From assembly GCA_024742755.1 (NCBI GenBank), contig JANSXW010000054.1:1-38025 (forward strand): a stretch of DNA of 38,025 bases, given 5' to 3'. Below the pieces are notes generated by a model. The model was not told the origin of the DNA. It saw only the letters and a program-made list of their open reading frames with translations, and searched no databases. The DNA comes from a bacterium (GTDB lineage Bacteria; Bacteroidota; Bacteroidia; Chitinophagales; Saprospiraceae). How positions within the stretch are numbered: the stretch's first letter is position 1; every line of letters begins with the position of its first letter. Below, in pieces: positions 1 through 8,467 of the stretch. The translations under genes were made by a program, and so were the position numbers.

Positions 1-503
1 ATACGAGCATCCGCCTGGGGCAGGAAGTGCGCCTGCTGGCCGCTACAAATGCCATCAGCTTTGACATCGCCTGGGATCCGCCCACGGGCTTGTCCTGCAC
101 CGATTGCCCGGTGCCCCTGGCTCAGCCGCCGGCCACCACGGTCTACACCGCTACCCTGACGGACAGCCTGGGCTGCACCGCCACTGCCCGCACCACGATT
201 TACGTGGATGCGTCCGCTCCGGCCTACCTGCCTAATGCCTTTTCGCCCAACGGCGATGGCCGCAATGACCTGCTGACGGTCTATGCCGGTGCGGGCGTCG
301 CGGAGGTCCGCCTGATGCAGGCCTACAACCGCTGGGGCGGGCTGGTCTATGAGGGGCAAAACTTCGCTCCCGGCTCAGGGGGCTGGGACGGCACGCATAA
401 GGGGGCCGCTGCGCCTCCGGGTGTTTACCTTTGCCGCCTGCGCCTGCTGTTGCTGGATGGGCGGGAGGTGGAGATTGGGGGGGAGGTTTTGTTGGTGCGG
501 TAG
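1..503 (+). CDS. C-terminal part of a large secreted protein with T9SS type B sorting domain (5' end outside window)
   Basis: The reading frame is open from base 3, so the true start lies upstream; the GTG at 27 is internal. The last ~90 residues match the gliding-motility / CHU-type C-terminal domain: a segment reading YLPNAFSPNGDGRND, then a region with YNRWGGLVYEG, a GWDGTHKG turn and the closing GVYLCRLRL strand. In Bacteroidota this domain sends proteins through the type IX secretion system to the surface. The part before it (Cys-containing, with YTATLTDSLGCTA) looks like a PKD/SprB-type immunoglobulin-like repeat, as is common in long adhesins. The passenger function cannot be judged from this fragment. 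Confidence 0.85.
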   Translation, partial: TSIRLGQEVRLLAATNAISFDIAWDPPTGLSCTDCPVPLAQPPATTVYTATLTDSLGCTATARTTIYVDASAPAYLPNAFSPNGDGRNDLLTVYAGAGVAEVRLMQAYNRWGGLVYEGQNFAPGSGGWDGTHKGAAAPPGVYLCRLRLLLLDGREVEIGGEVLLVR

Positions 504-571
504 GGGAGGAAATGTAAAACTGCAAAACGCGAAATGCAACCCATACGGGCCTTCGGAAATGTAAAAGTGGC

Positions 572-666
572 GAGCGGTGCCGGTCGGCTGGTCGTCGGGG
601 GGCGGTCGCAAAGCGGCCGTTGCCTTTGGAGGACGCAGGCTGGTGCTTCTCCGTCCGACGCAGCTT
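572..666 (+). repeat. Direct repeat, copy 1 (~95 bp)
   Basis: Aligns without gaps to 904-998, 332 bases downstream. The core from about 605 to 650 (CAAAGCGGCCGTTGCC onwards, through GGAGGACGCAGGCTGG) is almost identical; scattered differences lie in the first 35 bases. The repeat does not carry a conserved ORF and does not look like a transposase end. Confidence 0.85.
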
Positions 667-903
667 TGGCGCCAATATGCATCCGTCTGGACCTGTCCGT
701 ATGGACTGGCCCGCCCATACGGGCAAATTATGGGTAGTCGGAAAACTTAACCTTAGCCTTTCCCGGGCGATGCGAGGATGAGGTTGGTCTTTGGGCAGCC
801 GAGGCTAGGTTGAGGTTGAGGACCAGGCAATGGCTTCTTTGCCCGACCGTAAACGGTCTCCTGCCTGGAGGCGAGCAATGCCGTTGGTTCAGTCTTGGAT
901 ATT

Positions 904-998
904 GAGCAGTGCCGGTCGGTGGGTCGCCGGGAGGCGGCCGCAAAGCGGCCGTTGCCTTTGGAGGACGCAGGCTGGTGCTTCTTCGTCCGACGGAGCTT
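904..998 (+). repeat. Direct repeat, copy 2 (~95 bp)
   Basis: Second copy of the 572-666 repeat. It is bracketed by an inverted pair of AACCTC-type sequences: AGGTTGAGGTTGAGG near 807 and its near-complement CCTGAACCTCAACCTC near 1013. Copy 1 lacks such a pair, so the bracket may belong to a separate element around copy 2. Confidence 0.85.
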
Positions 999-1170
999 AA
1001 GCGGAGTCGGAAACCTGAACCTCAACCTCAGCTCCGCATCCTCCGGGCCACCCTCAGCCAAGATTGGGCCATCCACCTGCCTACGCCCCCCTTTCGTCGG
1101 ATTCTTTTGCCCACCACACAGAAAATAGGTAGCTTAGATCGTTCGTTCATACATTTTACTCAAAGCCGAA

Positions 1171-2703
1171 ATGATGTTGTACCCAACCTTATACATTGCT
1201 ACGACTGCAAGCCTTGCCCTCTGGTTTTTGTACCGCTCGGACGAAGAGCGAGAGCGCTGGCTGCAGCGGGTTTTCTTTGGCCTTTTCCTCAGTTATGCGC
1301 TGGTGGTTTTTACCGCTGATGTGAAATTCGGGGTCAAGTTGTGGGTGTTGTTCCGCGATTTGCTGGTATTGGGGCTGTTGGGTACTGTTTTTCAATTGGC
1401 TACCCACAAGCGGCTTTGGTTCATGGGGGCAGCACTGGCTTCTGCGGTGTTTCTGGCCTGGTTTGTGCCGGCTCAGATGAGCGGCAGCCTGCATACGCTG
1501 GAAGCGGCACCGGTAAGCTATGACCCGGATGGGGAGTTGTTGCTGGAACTGGCGGAAGGGGCAGATCAGGATGTGCTGAGCACGCCGGCCTATAAGTACG
1601 ATTTGACCTTCTCCACTGCTTTTGAGGTTGGTGAAGCTGATCTTACAGAACTGGATGACTATCTGGTTGTCAATATACCGGAAAGCCATCTGGCTGACCT
1701 GGAGGACATCCTGAATGACCTGCGCGCGGTGCCTGAGGTGGACTGGGTGGAGCCTAACGAGCGCATCAGCATCAGCCCGGTAACCGGCGAGAAGCTGCCG
1801 GGGGTGAACAAAAAATTCGGCGTCAACGACCCTGGCATTTCGGAATTGTGGGGCTTTGAGGCGATGGCGGTCAATGACTTGTACCGGCTTTTGCGGCAGC
1901 AATCTGGCAAACCTGCAAAAACAGCCCTCATCGCCATTTTGGATACGGGTGTTGATGCCAATCATGAAGACTTATCTGCGAATTACAAATCACTGAATTC
2001 AACGGACGATAATGATCCAAGGGGGCACGGTACCCACTGCGCAGGCATTGCGGCAGCTGTTACCAACAACGGACTTGGCATTGCTTCCTTTTCGCCCGGC
2101 GCTTCCTATGTACAGGTGACGAGCATTAAGGTGCTGAATGCCTCCGGAATGGGGACTCAAAAAAGCATCATCAGCGGTATGATCAAGGCTGCGGATGCCG
2201 GGGCGGACGTTATTTCCATGTCCCTGGGCGGCTTGTCCAACCAAAGCAAGGAAAGGGCTTACCGCAAAGCCGTGAAGTATGCCAATGACAAGGGGGCCAT
2301 CGTTGTGGCGGCAGCTGGCAATGCCAACCGGAATGCCAAAAATTACGTGCCTGCTGCGGTGGACGGCGTGATTAGCGTAAGCGCGGTCGACAACGAGCTG
2401 CGCAAAGCAATATTTTCCAACTACGTGACCGACCTGAAACGCGGCATCGCTGCGCCCGGTGTAGGCATTTATTCCACCATTCCCGGCAATCAGTACGACA
2501 CCTACAACGGGACTTCCATGGCAACGCCTTACGTAGCCGGGCTGATCGGGTTAATGAAAAGCTTTAAGCCCGGGCTGACCACGGATCAGGCGTATCAAAT
2601 CCTAAACAAAACGGGTAAATCCACTCAGCAGACGGATCAGACCGGTAAGCTTATTCAGCCTGCGAAGGCTGTGGAGCAGGTCCTTTCGGCTTCGGGAGGG
2701 TGA
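1171..2703 (+). CDS. Membrane-anchored subtilisin-like serine peptidase (S8 family)
   Basis: A 510-residue protein with an intact subtilase triad: Asp258 in ILDTGVD, His286 in RGHGTHCAG and Ser449 in NGTSMATPYVAG, with the oxyanion Asn384 in AAAGNAN. Before the catalytic domain there are four hydrophobic helices (about 4-21, 31-48, 57-77, 82-103), then a region (about 120-200) ending in VDWVEPNERI that resembles an I9-type inhibitory propeptide. Positively charged residues in the loops after helices 1 and 3 suggest that the protease domain faces the periplasm. Most bacterial subtilases have one signal peptide instead of four helices. The start is the first ATG of the frame (MMLYPT). The 3' end overlaps the convergent kinase gene by 53 bp. 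Substrate unknown. Confidence 0.9.
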   Translation: MMLYPTLYIATTASLALWFLYRSDEERERWLQRVFFGLFLSYALVVFTADVKFGVKLWVLFRDLLVLGLLGTVFQLATHKRLWFMGAALASAVFLAWFVPAQMSGSLHTLEAAPVSYDPDGELLLELAEGADQDVLSTPAYKYDLTFSTAFEVGEADLTELDDYLVVNIPESHLADLEDILNDLRAVPEVDWVEPNERISISPVTGEKLPGVNKKFGVNDPGISELWGFEAMAVNDLYRLLRQQSGKPAKTALIAILDTGVDANHEDLSANYKSLNSTDDNDPRGHGTHCAGIAAAVTNNGLGIASFSPGASYVQVTSIKVLNASGMGTQKSIISGMIKAADAGADVISMSLGGLSNQSKERAYRKAVKYANDKGAIVVAAAGNANRNAKNYVPAAVDGVISVSAVDNELRKAIFSNYVTDLKRGIAAPGVGIYSTIPGNQYDTYNGTSMATPYVAGLIGLMKSFKPGLTTDQAYQILNKTGKSTQQTDQTGKLIQPAKAVEQVLSASGG

Positions 2704-4171
2704 AGGTAAATGTGGCGCCTTTCCCTTTTTCGTAGGGCGCGATAGCAATGGTGCCGCCGTGCCTTTGAAGGATTCTTTTGCAGATGGCAAGCCCGATTCC
2801 GGTGCCTTCCACAAGCTCGTGGTTGCGGCTAAACAGGTTGAATATTTTCCGCCGGTCTTCTTCCGGGATACCGGGGCCGTTGTCGGTAATGGAAATGCAG
2901 TACTTTTCCTCGGCCGCACCTGCCGCAATCTGAATTTTAGCAACAGCCGCATCGCAGTATTTCACCGCATTGCTAAGCAGGTTTTGCACGACCTGCTCCA
3001 AATGGACCTCATAGCCTTCCACAACCGGCAATGGCTGTTCCGGCAGTTCCACCTCAACGCGCTGCTGAGGGTAGGCCTGTTGCAGCTCTTTGATTTTTCG
3101 GGCAAACAGCTGTTGAATATCCACCATTTCGTACTCATCCTCTACGGCGGTAATCCGTGAATATTGGAGCACGCCTTCCAGCAGCCCGTACATCCGCCGG
3201 GCGCCGTCTACAGCTTCGTCAATATAAGTCAGCAGTTCGGCGTCGATTTTCCCTTTGGCTTTCCGTTTCAACAGACCAAGGTGGGAAGTCACAGAACGCA
3301 AGGGCTGTTTTAAGTCGTGGGAAGCACTGTAGGCAAAAGCTTCGAGGTCCTCCACGGCTTGACGTAGACGATGGGTCCGTTCTTCAACGGTTTTTTCCAG
3401 GTTTCGGCGAGACTCAATTTTTTCTGTTATATCCCGCTGCACCCCAATGAAGTGAGTGGTCCAGCCTGCCTCATTTTTTACCGGCACGATGTTGATCCCA
3501 ACCCAATAGCAGGAGCCGTCTTTATGGTAGTTCTGAAGTTCTGCCTGCACAGCTACTTTGTCCTGTAGCGCTTTTTTGATACGGTCACGTGTCGCCCGGT
3601 CTGTTTTGGGGCCCTGCAGCATTCTGGGCGTCTTGCCCAGTACTTCGTGTTCTTCATAGCCCGTCATGGCTGTGAAAGCCCGGTTGACATAAACAATAGA
3701 GGGCCCCTTATGTGCATCCAAAGGGCTGGCCTCAGTGATGATGATCGCTTCACTGGAATAGTAGGGAATCGACAGGAGCAGCTTGGATAACTTAGGCGGG
3801 TAAGGCGCGCTTCTCTCGAAAGGATAAAGCAGCAGCACACCGCCCATTATTTCTGAAGCAGATACCCGGCTGATGTATTGATACGGGAAAACGGCTGCGG
3901 AAGCATGAAGCATCACCCCGTTGTCCAGCTGAAGTTTCAGGTCGTGGAGGTACTCCACGTCCGTTTGTTCCTCAAAAACCTGCTTCTCGATAAGGGAACC
4001 CAAATGTGCCTGAAGCCCTGGCAGGATATCGTAAATAGACTTCCCCAACGCTTTTTCCCTGGGAATACCGGTATGCTCTTCTATGCTGTTGTTCCAGTGA
4101 ATAACCCGGCAGTGCTTGTCAAAGCTTGCTACAAGGTCACTCGAGCGTTTTAAAATGTTAATCAGAGGCAT
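2651..4171 (-). CDS. PAS-domain sensor histidine kinase (two PAS domains, no membrane segment)
   Basis: A 506-residue cytoplasmic kinase. PAS 1 covers about 1-115. PAS 2 with its PAC segment covers about 135-252 and is LOV-like: it has the Asn163 (YVNRAF), Asn214 (LQNYHKDG) and Gln245 (FIGVQRD) positions that hold flavin in LOV domains, but the photoactive Cys is Pro182 in GKTPRMLQG. A short coiled coil leads into HisKA with phospho-acceptor His285 (SASHDLKQP), and the HATPase domain has an N box (Asn397/Asn401), DNGPGIP at 430 and GTGIGLAIC at 456. No response regulator lies beside it, so it is probably an orphan sensor. The ligand or light response is not known. The gene is convergent with and overlaps the subtilase gene. 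Confidence 0.9.
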   Translation of the reverse strand: MPLINILKRSSDLVASFDKHCRVIHWNNSIEEHTGIPREKALGKSIYDILPGLQAHLGSLIEKQVFEEQTDVEYLHDLKLQLDNGVMLHASAAVFPYQYISRVSASEIMGGVLLLYPFERSAPYPPKLSKLLLSIPYYSSEAIIITEASPLDAHKGPSIVYVNRAFTAMTGYEEHEVLGKTPRMLQGPKTDRATRDRIKKALQDKVAVQAELQNYHKDGSCYWVGINIVPVKNEAGWTTHFIGVQRDITEKIESRRNLEKTVEERTHRLRQAVEDLEAFAYSASHDLKQPLRSVTSHLGLLKRKAKGKIDAELLTYIDEAVDGARRMYGLLEGVLQYSRITAVEDEYEMVDIQQLFARKIKELQQAYPQQRVEVELPEQPLPVVEGYEVHLEQVVQNLLSNAVKYCDAAVAKIQIAAGAAEEKYCISITDNGPGIPEEDRRKIFNLFSRNHELVEGTGIGLAICKRILQRHGGTIAIAPYEKGKGATFTFTLPKPKGPAPQPSQAE

Positions 4172-4217
4172 TAGGACATTTTTCTGGAAACCGGGATCTA
4201 ATAAAGCCTTAAACTAC

Positions 4218-4225
4218 TACTTTTG
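4218..4225 (+). promoter_or_regulatory. Putative Bacteroidota -7 element for the nuclease/NTPase pair
   Basis: TACTTTTG is a full match to the Bacteroidota -7 consensus TAnnTTTG, 17 bases before the ATG of the nuclease gene. No clear TTTG/TTG -33 element sits at the expected distance, so the call is tentative. Confidence 0.35.
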
Positions 4226-4242
4226 GGATAAAAATACAAAAT

Positions 4243-5127
4243 ATGGCCAAGTTCAGGACCAATCATCAGCGCCGTGGGAAGGGGAGCACCGGAATGGTAG
4301 CTAAGGTGGGGATTTTCAGCGCGCTGATCGCCGGGCTGTTCTTTATCTTCAACCTATTCACCGGGGAGCATTTTGAAACCAACCCCACTGACCCTGAGTT
4401 GTCCTACTTTTTGCCGAAAGGCGGGGAGGGAATCGTAGTGGAAAAAACCACTTATGCCTTGTCTTACAATGAGGCGCACGAACAGGCGGAGTGGGTAGCC
4501 TACAAGCTTTCCGGCGCTACCCTTCGCGAACCCTACGTGGAACGCACAGACGACTTCCGGCCTGACCCTGCCATCGCTACCGGCTCGGCCCACCCCAATG
4601 ACTACCGGCATTCCGGCTACGACCGCGGGCATCTGATACCGGCCGCAGACCGGGCTTACAGCAAGTCGGCCATGTCCGAAACCTTTCTGATGAGCAATAT
4701 TTCTCCTCAGGCCCGTCAGTTCAATGGCGGCATATGGCGGGAGCTCGAGGAACTGACCCGGGAGTGGGCTAAAGATGCAGGCGAATTGTACGTCGTGACC
4801 GGCCCCTTGCTGGACATGGAGCCGAAGGGCGTTATTGGCAACAACGAGGTAACCATCCCCGGCGGATACTTCAAAGTCTTGCTTGATCTTGAAGAGCCAC
4901 AGCTCAAAGCCATCGGATTTGTACTCCCAAATACCATTTCCTACGAGCCTTTGTATAAATTTGTGGCAACGGTAGATGAAGTGGAGGCGATGACCGGGCT
5001 GGACTTCTTTGCCGGTTTTCTGCCGGAGGAGGTGGAAACTGAACTGGAAGCCAGGGCCGACGTTGACCTGTGGCCGCTGGACAAAGACAAATTCAGAAAA
5101 CGAATCGAAAACTGGAACAACCGATAA
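4243..5127 (+). CDS. Membrane-anchored DNA/RNA non-specific endonuclease (NUC1, DRGH family)
   Basis: A 294-residue member of the ββα-metal non-specific nuclease family. The catalytic motif DRGHLIPAADR carries Asp127-Arg-Gly-His130, and the Mg-binding segment SNISPQARQFNGGIWRELE carries Asn152, Asn161 and Glu169, matching the order found in Serratia nuclease. A hydrophobic segment at about 22-38 without a clear cleavage site suggests a signal anchor with the nuclease domain outside the cytoplasm. The ATG at 4243 gives a basic N-terminus before this helix. The next gene starts 5 bp after the stop, so the two are probably co-transcribed. Likely roles are nutrient nucleic-acid breakdown or attack on extracellular DNA; which one cannot be told from the sequence. 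Confidence 0.9.
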   Translation: MAKFRTNHQRRGKGSTGMVAKVGIFSALIAGLFFIFNLFTGEHFETNPTDPELSYFLPKGGEGIVVEKTTYALSYNEAHEQAEWVAYKLSGATLREPYVERTDDFRPDPAIATGSAHPNDYRHSGYDRGHLIPAADRAYSKSAMSETFLMSNISPQARQFNGGIWRELEELTREWAKDAGELYVVTGPLLDMEPKGVIGNNEVTIPGGYFKVLLDLEEPQLKAIGFVLPNTISYEPLYKFVATVDEVEAMTGLDFFAGFLPEEVETELEARADVDLWPLDKDKFRKRIENWNNR

Positions 5128-5132
5128 GCAAT

Positions 5133-6680
5133 ATGTCAAAGCAAGACCAATTCCGACAAGTCATTGAAGAAGGCTACACTTTTGAAGGAGCAAGCATCAC
5201 CCTGGGCGGTGCCATGCTGGATGGCGAATGCCTGACCAATGCCCTGGTCCGCGTACCTTTGGAAACCCTTAACCGGCACGGGCTGATCGCGGGCGCTACC
5301 GGCTCAGGCAAGACCAAAACCCTGCAGATTATTGCGGAGCAGCTCTCGGCTGAAGGTGTACCGTCTCTGCTGATGGACATCAAGGGCGACTTGTCGGGCA
5401 TAGCGGTACCCAGCGGCGGGCACCCCAAAATTGACGAGCGGCATGCGCAGATCGGATTCCCGTTTGAGCCCGGTCAGAGCCCGGTAGAGTTCCTGTCGCT
5501 TTCAGAAGAAAAAGGGCTGCGCCTGCGGGCTACCGTACATGAGTTTGGCCCAGTGCTTTTTTCTAAAATCCTTGGGCTGAACGACACCCAGAGTGGCATC
5601 ACTGCTGTCCTCTTCAAATACTGCGATGACAACCAAATGCCGCTGGTGGACCTGGAAGATTTCAAGAAGCTGCTCCAGTATTCCACCAATGAGGGCAAGG
5701 ATGAAATGGAATCCCTCTACGGGCTCATTTCCACGGCTTCCGTTGGTGCGATCATGCGGCGCATTGTGGAATTGGAACAGCAGGGGGCAGACCGGTTCTT
5801 CGGGGAGCGCTCCTTCGACGTGGAGGACCTCTGCCGTATAGATGAAGAAGGCAAAGGCATGGTGTCTGTGCTCCGCCTTACGGACATACAGGACCGCCCG
5901 AAGCTGTTTTCTACCTTTATGCTGCAAATCCTGGCTGAAATCTATGCCACTTTCCCGGAAGAAGGCGATATGGACCGCCCGAAGCTTGTGCTTTTCATTG
6001 ATGAAGCGCACCTGGTCTTTGAGGAAGCCTCAGATGCACTCCTGGACCAAATCGAGGTCATGGTCAAGCTGATCCGTTCCAAAGGAGTAGGGTTGTTCTT
6101 TGTCACGCAGAACCCTGCCGATATTCCAGACGATGTACTGGGGCAGTTGGGACTGAAAGTGCAGCACGCCCTGCGCGCCTTCACCGCCAAAGACCGCAAA
6201 GCCATCAAGCTTGCCGCTCAGAACTACCCGGAATCAAACTACTATGATGTGGCCGAAGTCGTGACCAAGCTGGGAATCGGAGAAGCCCTCGTCACTGCCC
6301 TGAACGAAAAGGGCATCCCAACGCCATTGGCACACACTATGCTCCGTGCGCCACAGTCCCGGATGGATGTACTGACCGAAAAAGAAATCGACAGCATCAT
6401 CCGGAAATCCCGGATAGCGGACAAGTATAACGAAGAAATAGACCGGGAGTCTGCCCATGAAATCCTGACGGCGAAAATCAAAGCCGCCCAGACGGAAGAG
6501 CGGCAGGAAGAGCTGAAAGCGCAGCGGGAGAAAGCGGCGGGCACCTCCACACGACGGGCACAGAAAAGCATGTTTGAGAAAATCCTGAACAGCCCGACTA
6601 CCCGTCAAATCGGGCGTACCGTTGCAAGGGAGTTGACCCGTGGCATACTTGGGGTCCTGGGGGTGAAAAAGCGTAGGTAG
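5133..6680 (+). CDS. HerA-like NTPase of the DUF853 (YjgR) family
   Basis: A 515-residue cytoplasmic P-loop ATPase. Walker A is GATGSGKT (Gly54-Thr61, Lys60 binding phosphate) and Walker B is VLFIDEAH (Asp290-Glu291). The sequence around LMDIKGDLSGIA and FVTQNPADIPDDVLGQLG is typical of the DUF853 'helicase HerA-like C-terminal' family, whose E. coli member is YjgR. The family is thought to pump or remodel DNA, but its true role is not settled. The start chosen is ATG 5133 (MSKQDQF); a longer frame from 5070 would overlap the nuclease gene by 58 bp and add 21 unrelated residues. The C-terminal tail (about 445-515) is basic and probably helical. Confidence 0.9.
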   Translation: MSKQDQFRQVIEEGYTFEGASITLGGAMLDGECLTNALVRVPLETLNRHGLIAGATGSGKTKTLQIIAEQLSAEGVPSLLMDIKGDLSGIAVPSGGHPKIDERHAQIGFPFEPGQSPVEFLSLSEEKGLRLRATVHEFGPVLFSKILGLNDTQSGITAVLFKYCDDNQMPLVDLEDFKKLLQYSTNEGKDEMESLYGLISTASVGAIMRRIVELEQQGADRFFGERSFDVEDLCRIDEEGKGMVSVLRLTDIQDRPKLFSTFMLQILAEIYATFPEEGDMDRPKLVLFIDEAHLVFEEASDALLDQIEVMVKLIRSKGVGLFFVTQNPADIPDDVLGQLGLKVQHALRAFTAKDRKAIKLAAQNYPESNYYDVAEVVTKLGIGEALVTALNEKGIPTPLAHTMLRAPQSRMDVLTEKEIDSIIRKSRIADKYNEEIDRESAHEILTAKIKAAQTEERQEELKAQREKAAGTSTRRAQKSMFEKILNSPTTRQIGRTVARELTRGILGVLGVKKRR

Positions 6681-6701
6681 GGCCTGTAGGGGGCGTGGCC
6701 G

Positions 6702-7259
6702 TTAATCTTCCTTTTTGATCAGCTTAGGGGCGTAGTTGCGTTTGAAGGCCGACCATGGCGTCTCCTTGTAGTAGTCTTCCGCAAAGTAGGTGAGAATACG
6801 CTCAAACTCTTCCGGAGATTTGTAGCCAACAATAGATTGAATGACTTCTCCCTGCTCGTCCATAAAGACGACAGAAGGGAAGCTCATACGGCCCCGGAGA
6901 AGCTCCGCTGCAAACTGATGGTAGCCGCGTTTGCCATCTTCGACAAAAGTGTAGCTTTTGTCTTTATAGTCGATGCTGGTTTTGCGCTCCGCATTGAGGC
7001 GCACCGGATAGAATTTATCGTTGATGTAGGACGCGATGGGCGCCGCATTAAAGGTAATGGTGTCCATTCTTTTGCACCAGGTGCACCAATCGGTATAAAT
7101 ATGCAGGAGGACTTTCTTGTCTTGCTGCTCGATATGCGATACCGCTTCTTCCCAATGCATCCACCTGACTTTATCGCCCGGCGCTGCTGCTTGCCGGGGT
7201 GCAAAACTCATGGCTGCAAAGGCCAGGAAAAAGACAATAATGCTCCGATACTTATTCAT
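6702..7259 (-). CDS. Exported thioredoxin-like protein (WCTWCK active site)
   Basis: A 185-residue protein with a cleavable signal peptide (MNKYRSIIVFFLAFAAMSFA, then PRQAAA). The mature part has a thioredoxin fold of the DUF255/Thioredoxin_7 type with the redox motif WCTWCK (Cys59, Cys62) and a cis-Pro region MSFPSVVFMD. Such proteins reduce or isomerise disulfides in the periplasm. The start was placed at ATG 7259 because it begins exactly at the signal peptide; a start 11 codons upstream (7292) is possible but would bury it. It is convergent with the HerA-like gene and lies downstream of ribD on the same strand, 99 bp away. Confidence 0.85.
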   Translation of the reverse strand: MNKYRSIIVFFLAFAAMSFAPRQAAAPGDKVRWMHWEEAVSHIEQQDKKVLLHIYTDWCTWCKRMDTITFNAAPIASYINDKFYPVRLNAERKTSIDYKDKSYTFVEDGKRGYHQFAAELLRGRMSFPSVVFMDEQGEVIQSIVGYKSPEEFERILTYFAEDYYKETPWSAFKRNYAPKLIKKED

Positions 7260-7358
7260 AAATGTCAATGATTTGGCGTTTAACCGTGACAAACTTCACA
7301 ACAAACAAACAAAAATTGCCGGGTTCTTATGTCGACAGCCCGGGCCTTTAAAGGAAGT

Positions 7359-8417
7359 TTAACGAATCTGCGGGCGGTAAAACAGGCTGACCTTGTCTTT
7401 ACCAAGCTGATAAGTGGCAGCTGGGGATGCGGGCAGGTGTGGTGCCGGTCTTCCGGATAGCAAATAGGGGGCAGCTGTCAGAACAAGGGCTTCCTCCCAC
7501 AGCCCCTGATCAATAAAGGCTTGCAGGGTCTGAATGCCGCCTTCCACCATAAGCGTGCTCAGTTGCAGTCCATGGAGCTGATGCAACAGGAAGGGGATGG
7601 GCGCTGCGGTTTCCGGCACCTCGAAACATTGCACTGTATCCGGCAAATTTGCCATTTCAGGCAGGCCTTGCGCCCGAAAGAGCAGGGTAGGGGCGCCATC
7701 AGTAAAAATGCGTAGGCTGGAGGGGAGGTTGCCTTTCTGGTCCATCAGTACCCGTACCGGAGAGCGGCCGTAGTACAGCCGGTTGTTCAGCTGTGGGTTG
7801 TCCGCTAATGCGGTATTGGCGCCGACAAGGATGGCAGAGGCTTCACTGCGCCATTTGTGCACGAGGCGTTTGGTGTAGGGGTGGGTCAGCCAAAGCTGCT
7901 GATTGTCTTCCGGTGCAAAGATGCCATTGGCAGATTGGGCATACTTGAGTTGGATGTAGGGGCGGTGCGCTGTGACGAACGTGTTCCGCGCCTGACTGAG
8001 GCGTTCGCCCTCTTCCTGAAGCACACCGGCCTTTACCTCTACGCCGGCTTCGCGCAAACGGTCGAGCCCGCTGCCATTGACCCCGGGCGTTTGGTCTACG
8101 CTCGACACCACCACCCTCGGGATGCCTTCCTGCAGGATCAGCAGGGTGCAGGGCGGGGTATTGCGGTGGATATTGCAGGGTTCCAGGGAAACATAAAGGG
8201 TGGACTCCCGAAGCAAAGGGCGGTCCGCCGGGGTGACACTCTTAACGGCATTGACTTCTGCGTGCGCTTCGCCATAGGCCCGGTGATAGCCTTCTCCGAT
8301 AATCCGCCCCTGATGCACGATTACCGCGCCAACCATTGGATTAGGGGAAGTGGAGCCCGCTCCGAGCCGGGCCAAATCAAAGCAACGCTGCATAAAATGC
8401 TCATCGCGGTGGTCCAT
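7359..8417 (-). CDS. ribD: Bifunctional riboflavin biosynthesis deaminase/reductase RibD
   Basis: A 352-residue enzyme for two consecutive steps of riboflavin synthesis: deamination of the diaminopyrimidine ribosylamino phosphate, then NADPH-dependent reduction of the ribose. The N-terminal deaminase domain shows the zinc site His52-Ala-Glu54 (HAEVNA) and Cys81/Cys90 in PCNIHRNTPPC, and the SPNPMVGAV motif at 24-32. The C-terminal reductase domain (about 149-352) starts with IQLKYAQSANG and has the LMVEGG motif. No other rib gene is in the window, which is common in Bacteroidota where the pathway is scattered. Confidence 0.95.
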   Translation of the reverse strand: MDHRDEHFMQRCFDLARLGAGSTSPNPMVGAVIVHQGRIIGEGYHRAYGEAHAEVNAVKSVTPADRPLLRESTLYVSLEPCNIHRNTPPCTLLILQEGIPRVVVSSVDQTPGVNGSGLDRLREAGVEVKAGVLQEEGERLSQARNTFVTAHRPYIQLKYAQSANGIFAPEDNQQLWLTHPYTKRLVHKWRSEASAILVGANTALADNPQLNNRLYYGRSPVRVLMDQKGNLPSSLRIFTDGAPTLLFRAQGLPEMANLPDTVQCFEVPETAAPIPFLLHQLHGLQLSTLMVEGGIQTLQAFIDQGLWEEALVLTAAPYLLSGRPAPHLPASPAATYQLGKDKVSLFYRPQIR

Positions 8418-8467
8418 GAAGGCTGATTTTTCGCCAAAAGTAAGGATATCCTGTATTTATACCGACG

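Larger units (their letters stand above)
504..1170. other. Non-coding repeat-rich intergenic region
   Basis: This stretch of 667 bases holds no convincing gene. Short overlapping ORFs on both strands are low-complexity and rich in Pro/Arg/Ser, and two minus-strand ones resemble each other only because they lie on the same DNA repeat. It contains two ~95-bp direct repeats (listed separately) and AACCTC-type short repeats at about 741-822 and 1013-1030. No tRNA or clear promoter was found before the protease gene at 1171. Confidence 0.7.

Noticed and set aside
572..998. Possible CRISPR or phase-variation array
   Set aside because: Only two copies with a 237-base gap that is not spacer-like, and no cas genes or invertase in the window.
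232..1128. Several overlapping ORFs of 67-164 codons on both strands
   Set aside because: They are low-complexity, Pro/Arg/Ser-rich, mutually overlapping and follow DNA repeats; two minus-strand frames look alike only because of the 95-bp direct repeat. No signal peptide or known motif.
5070..5132. Longer start for the HerA-like NTPase
   Set aside because: It would overlap the nuclease gene by 58 bp and add residues that are a frame-shifted copy of the nuclease C-terminus; ATG 5133 is 5 bp after the stop.
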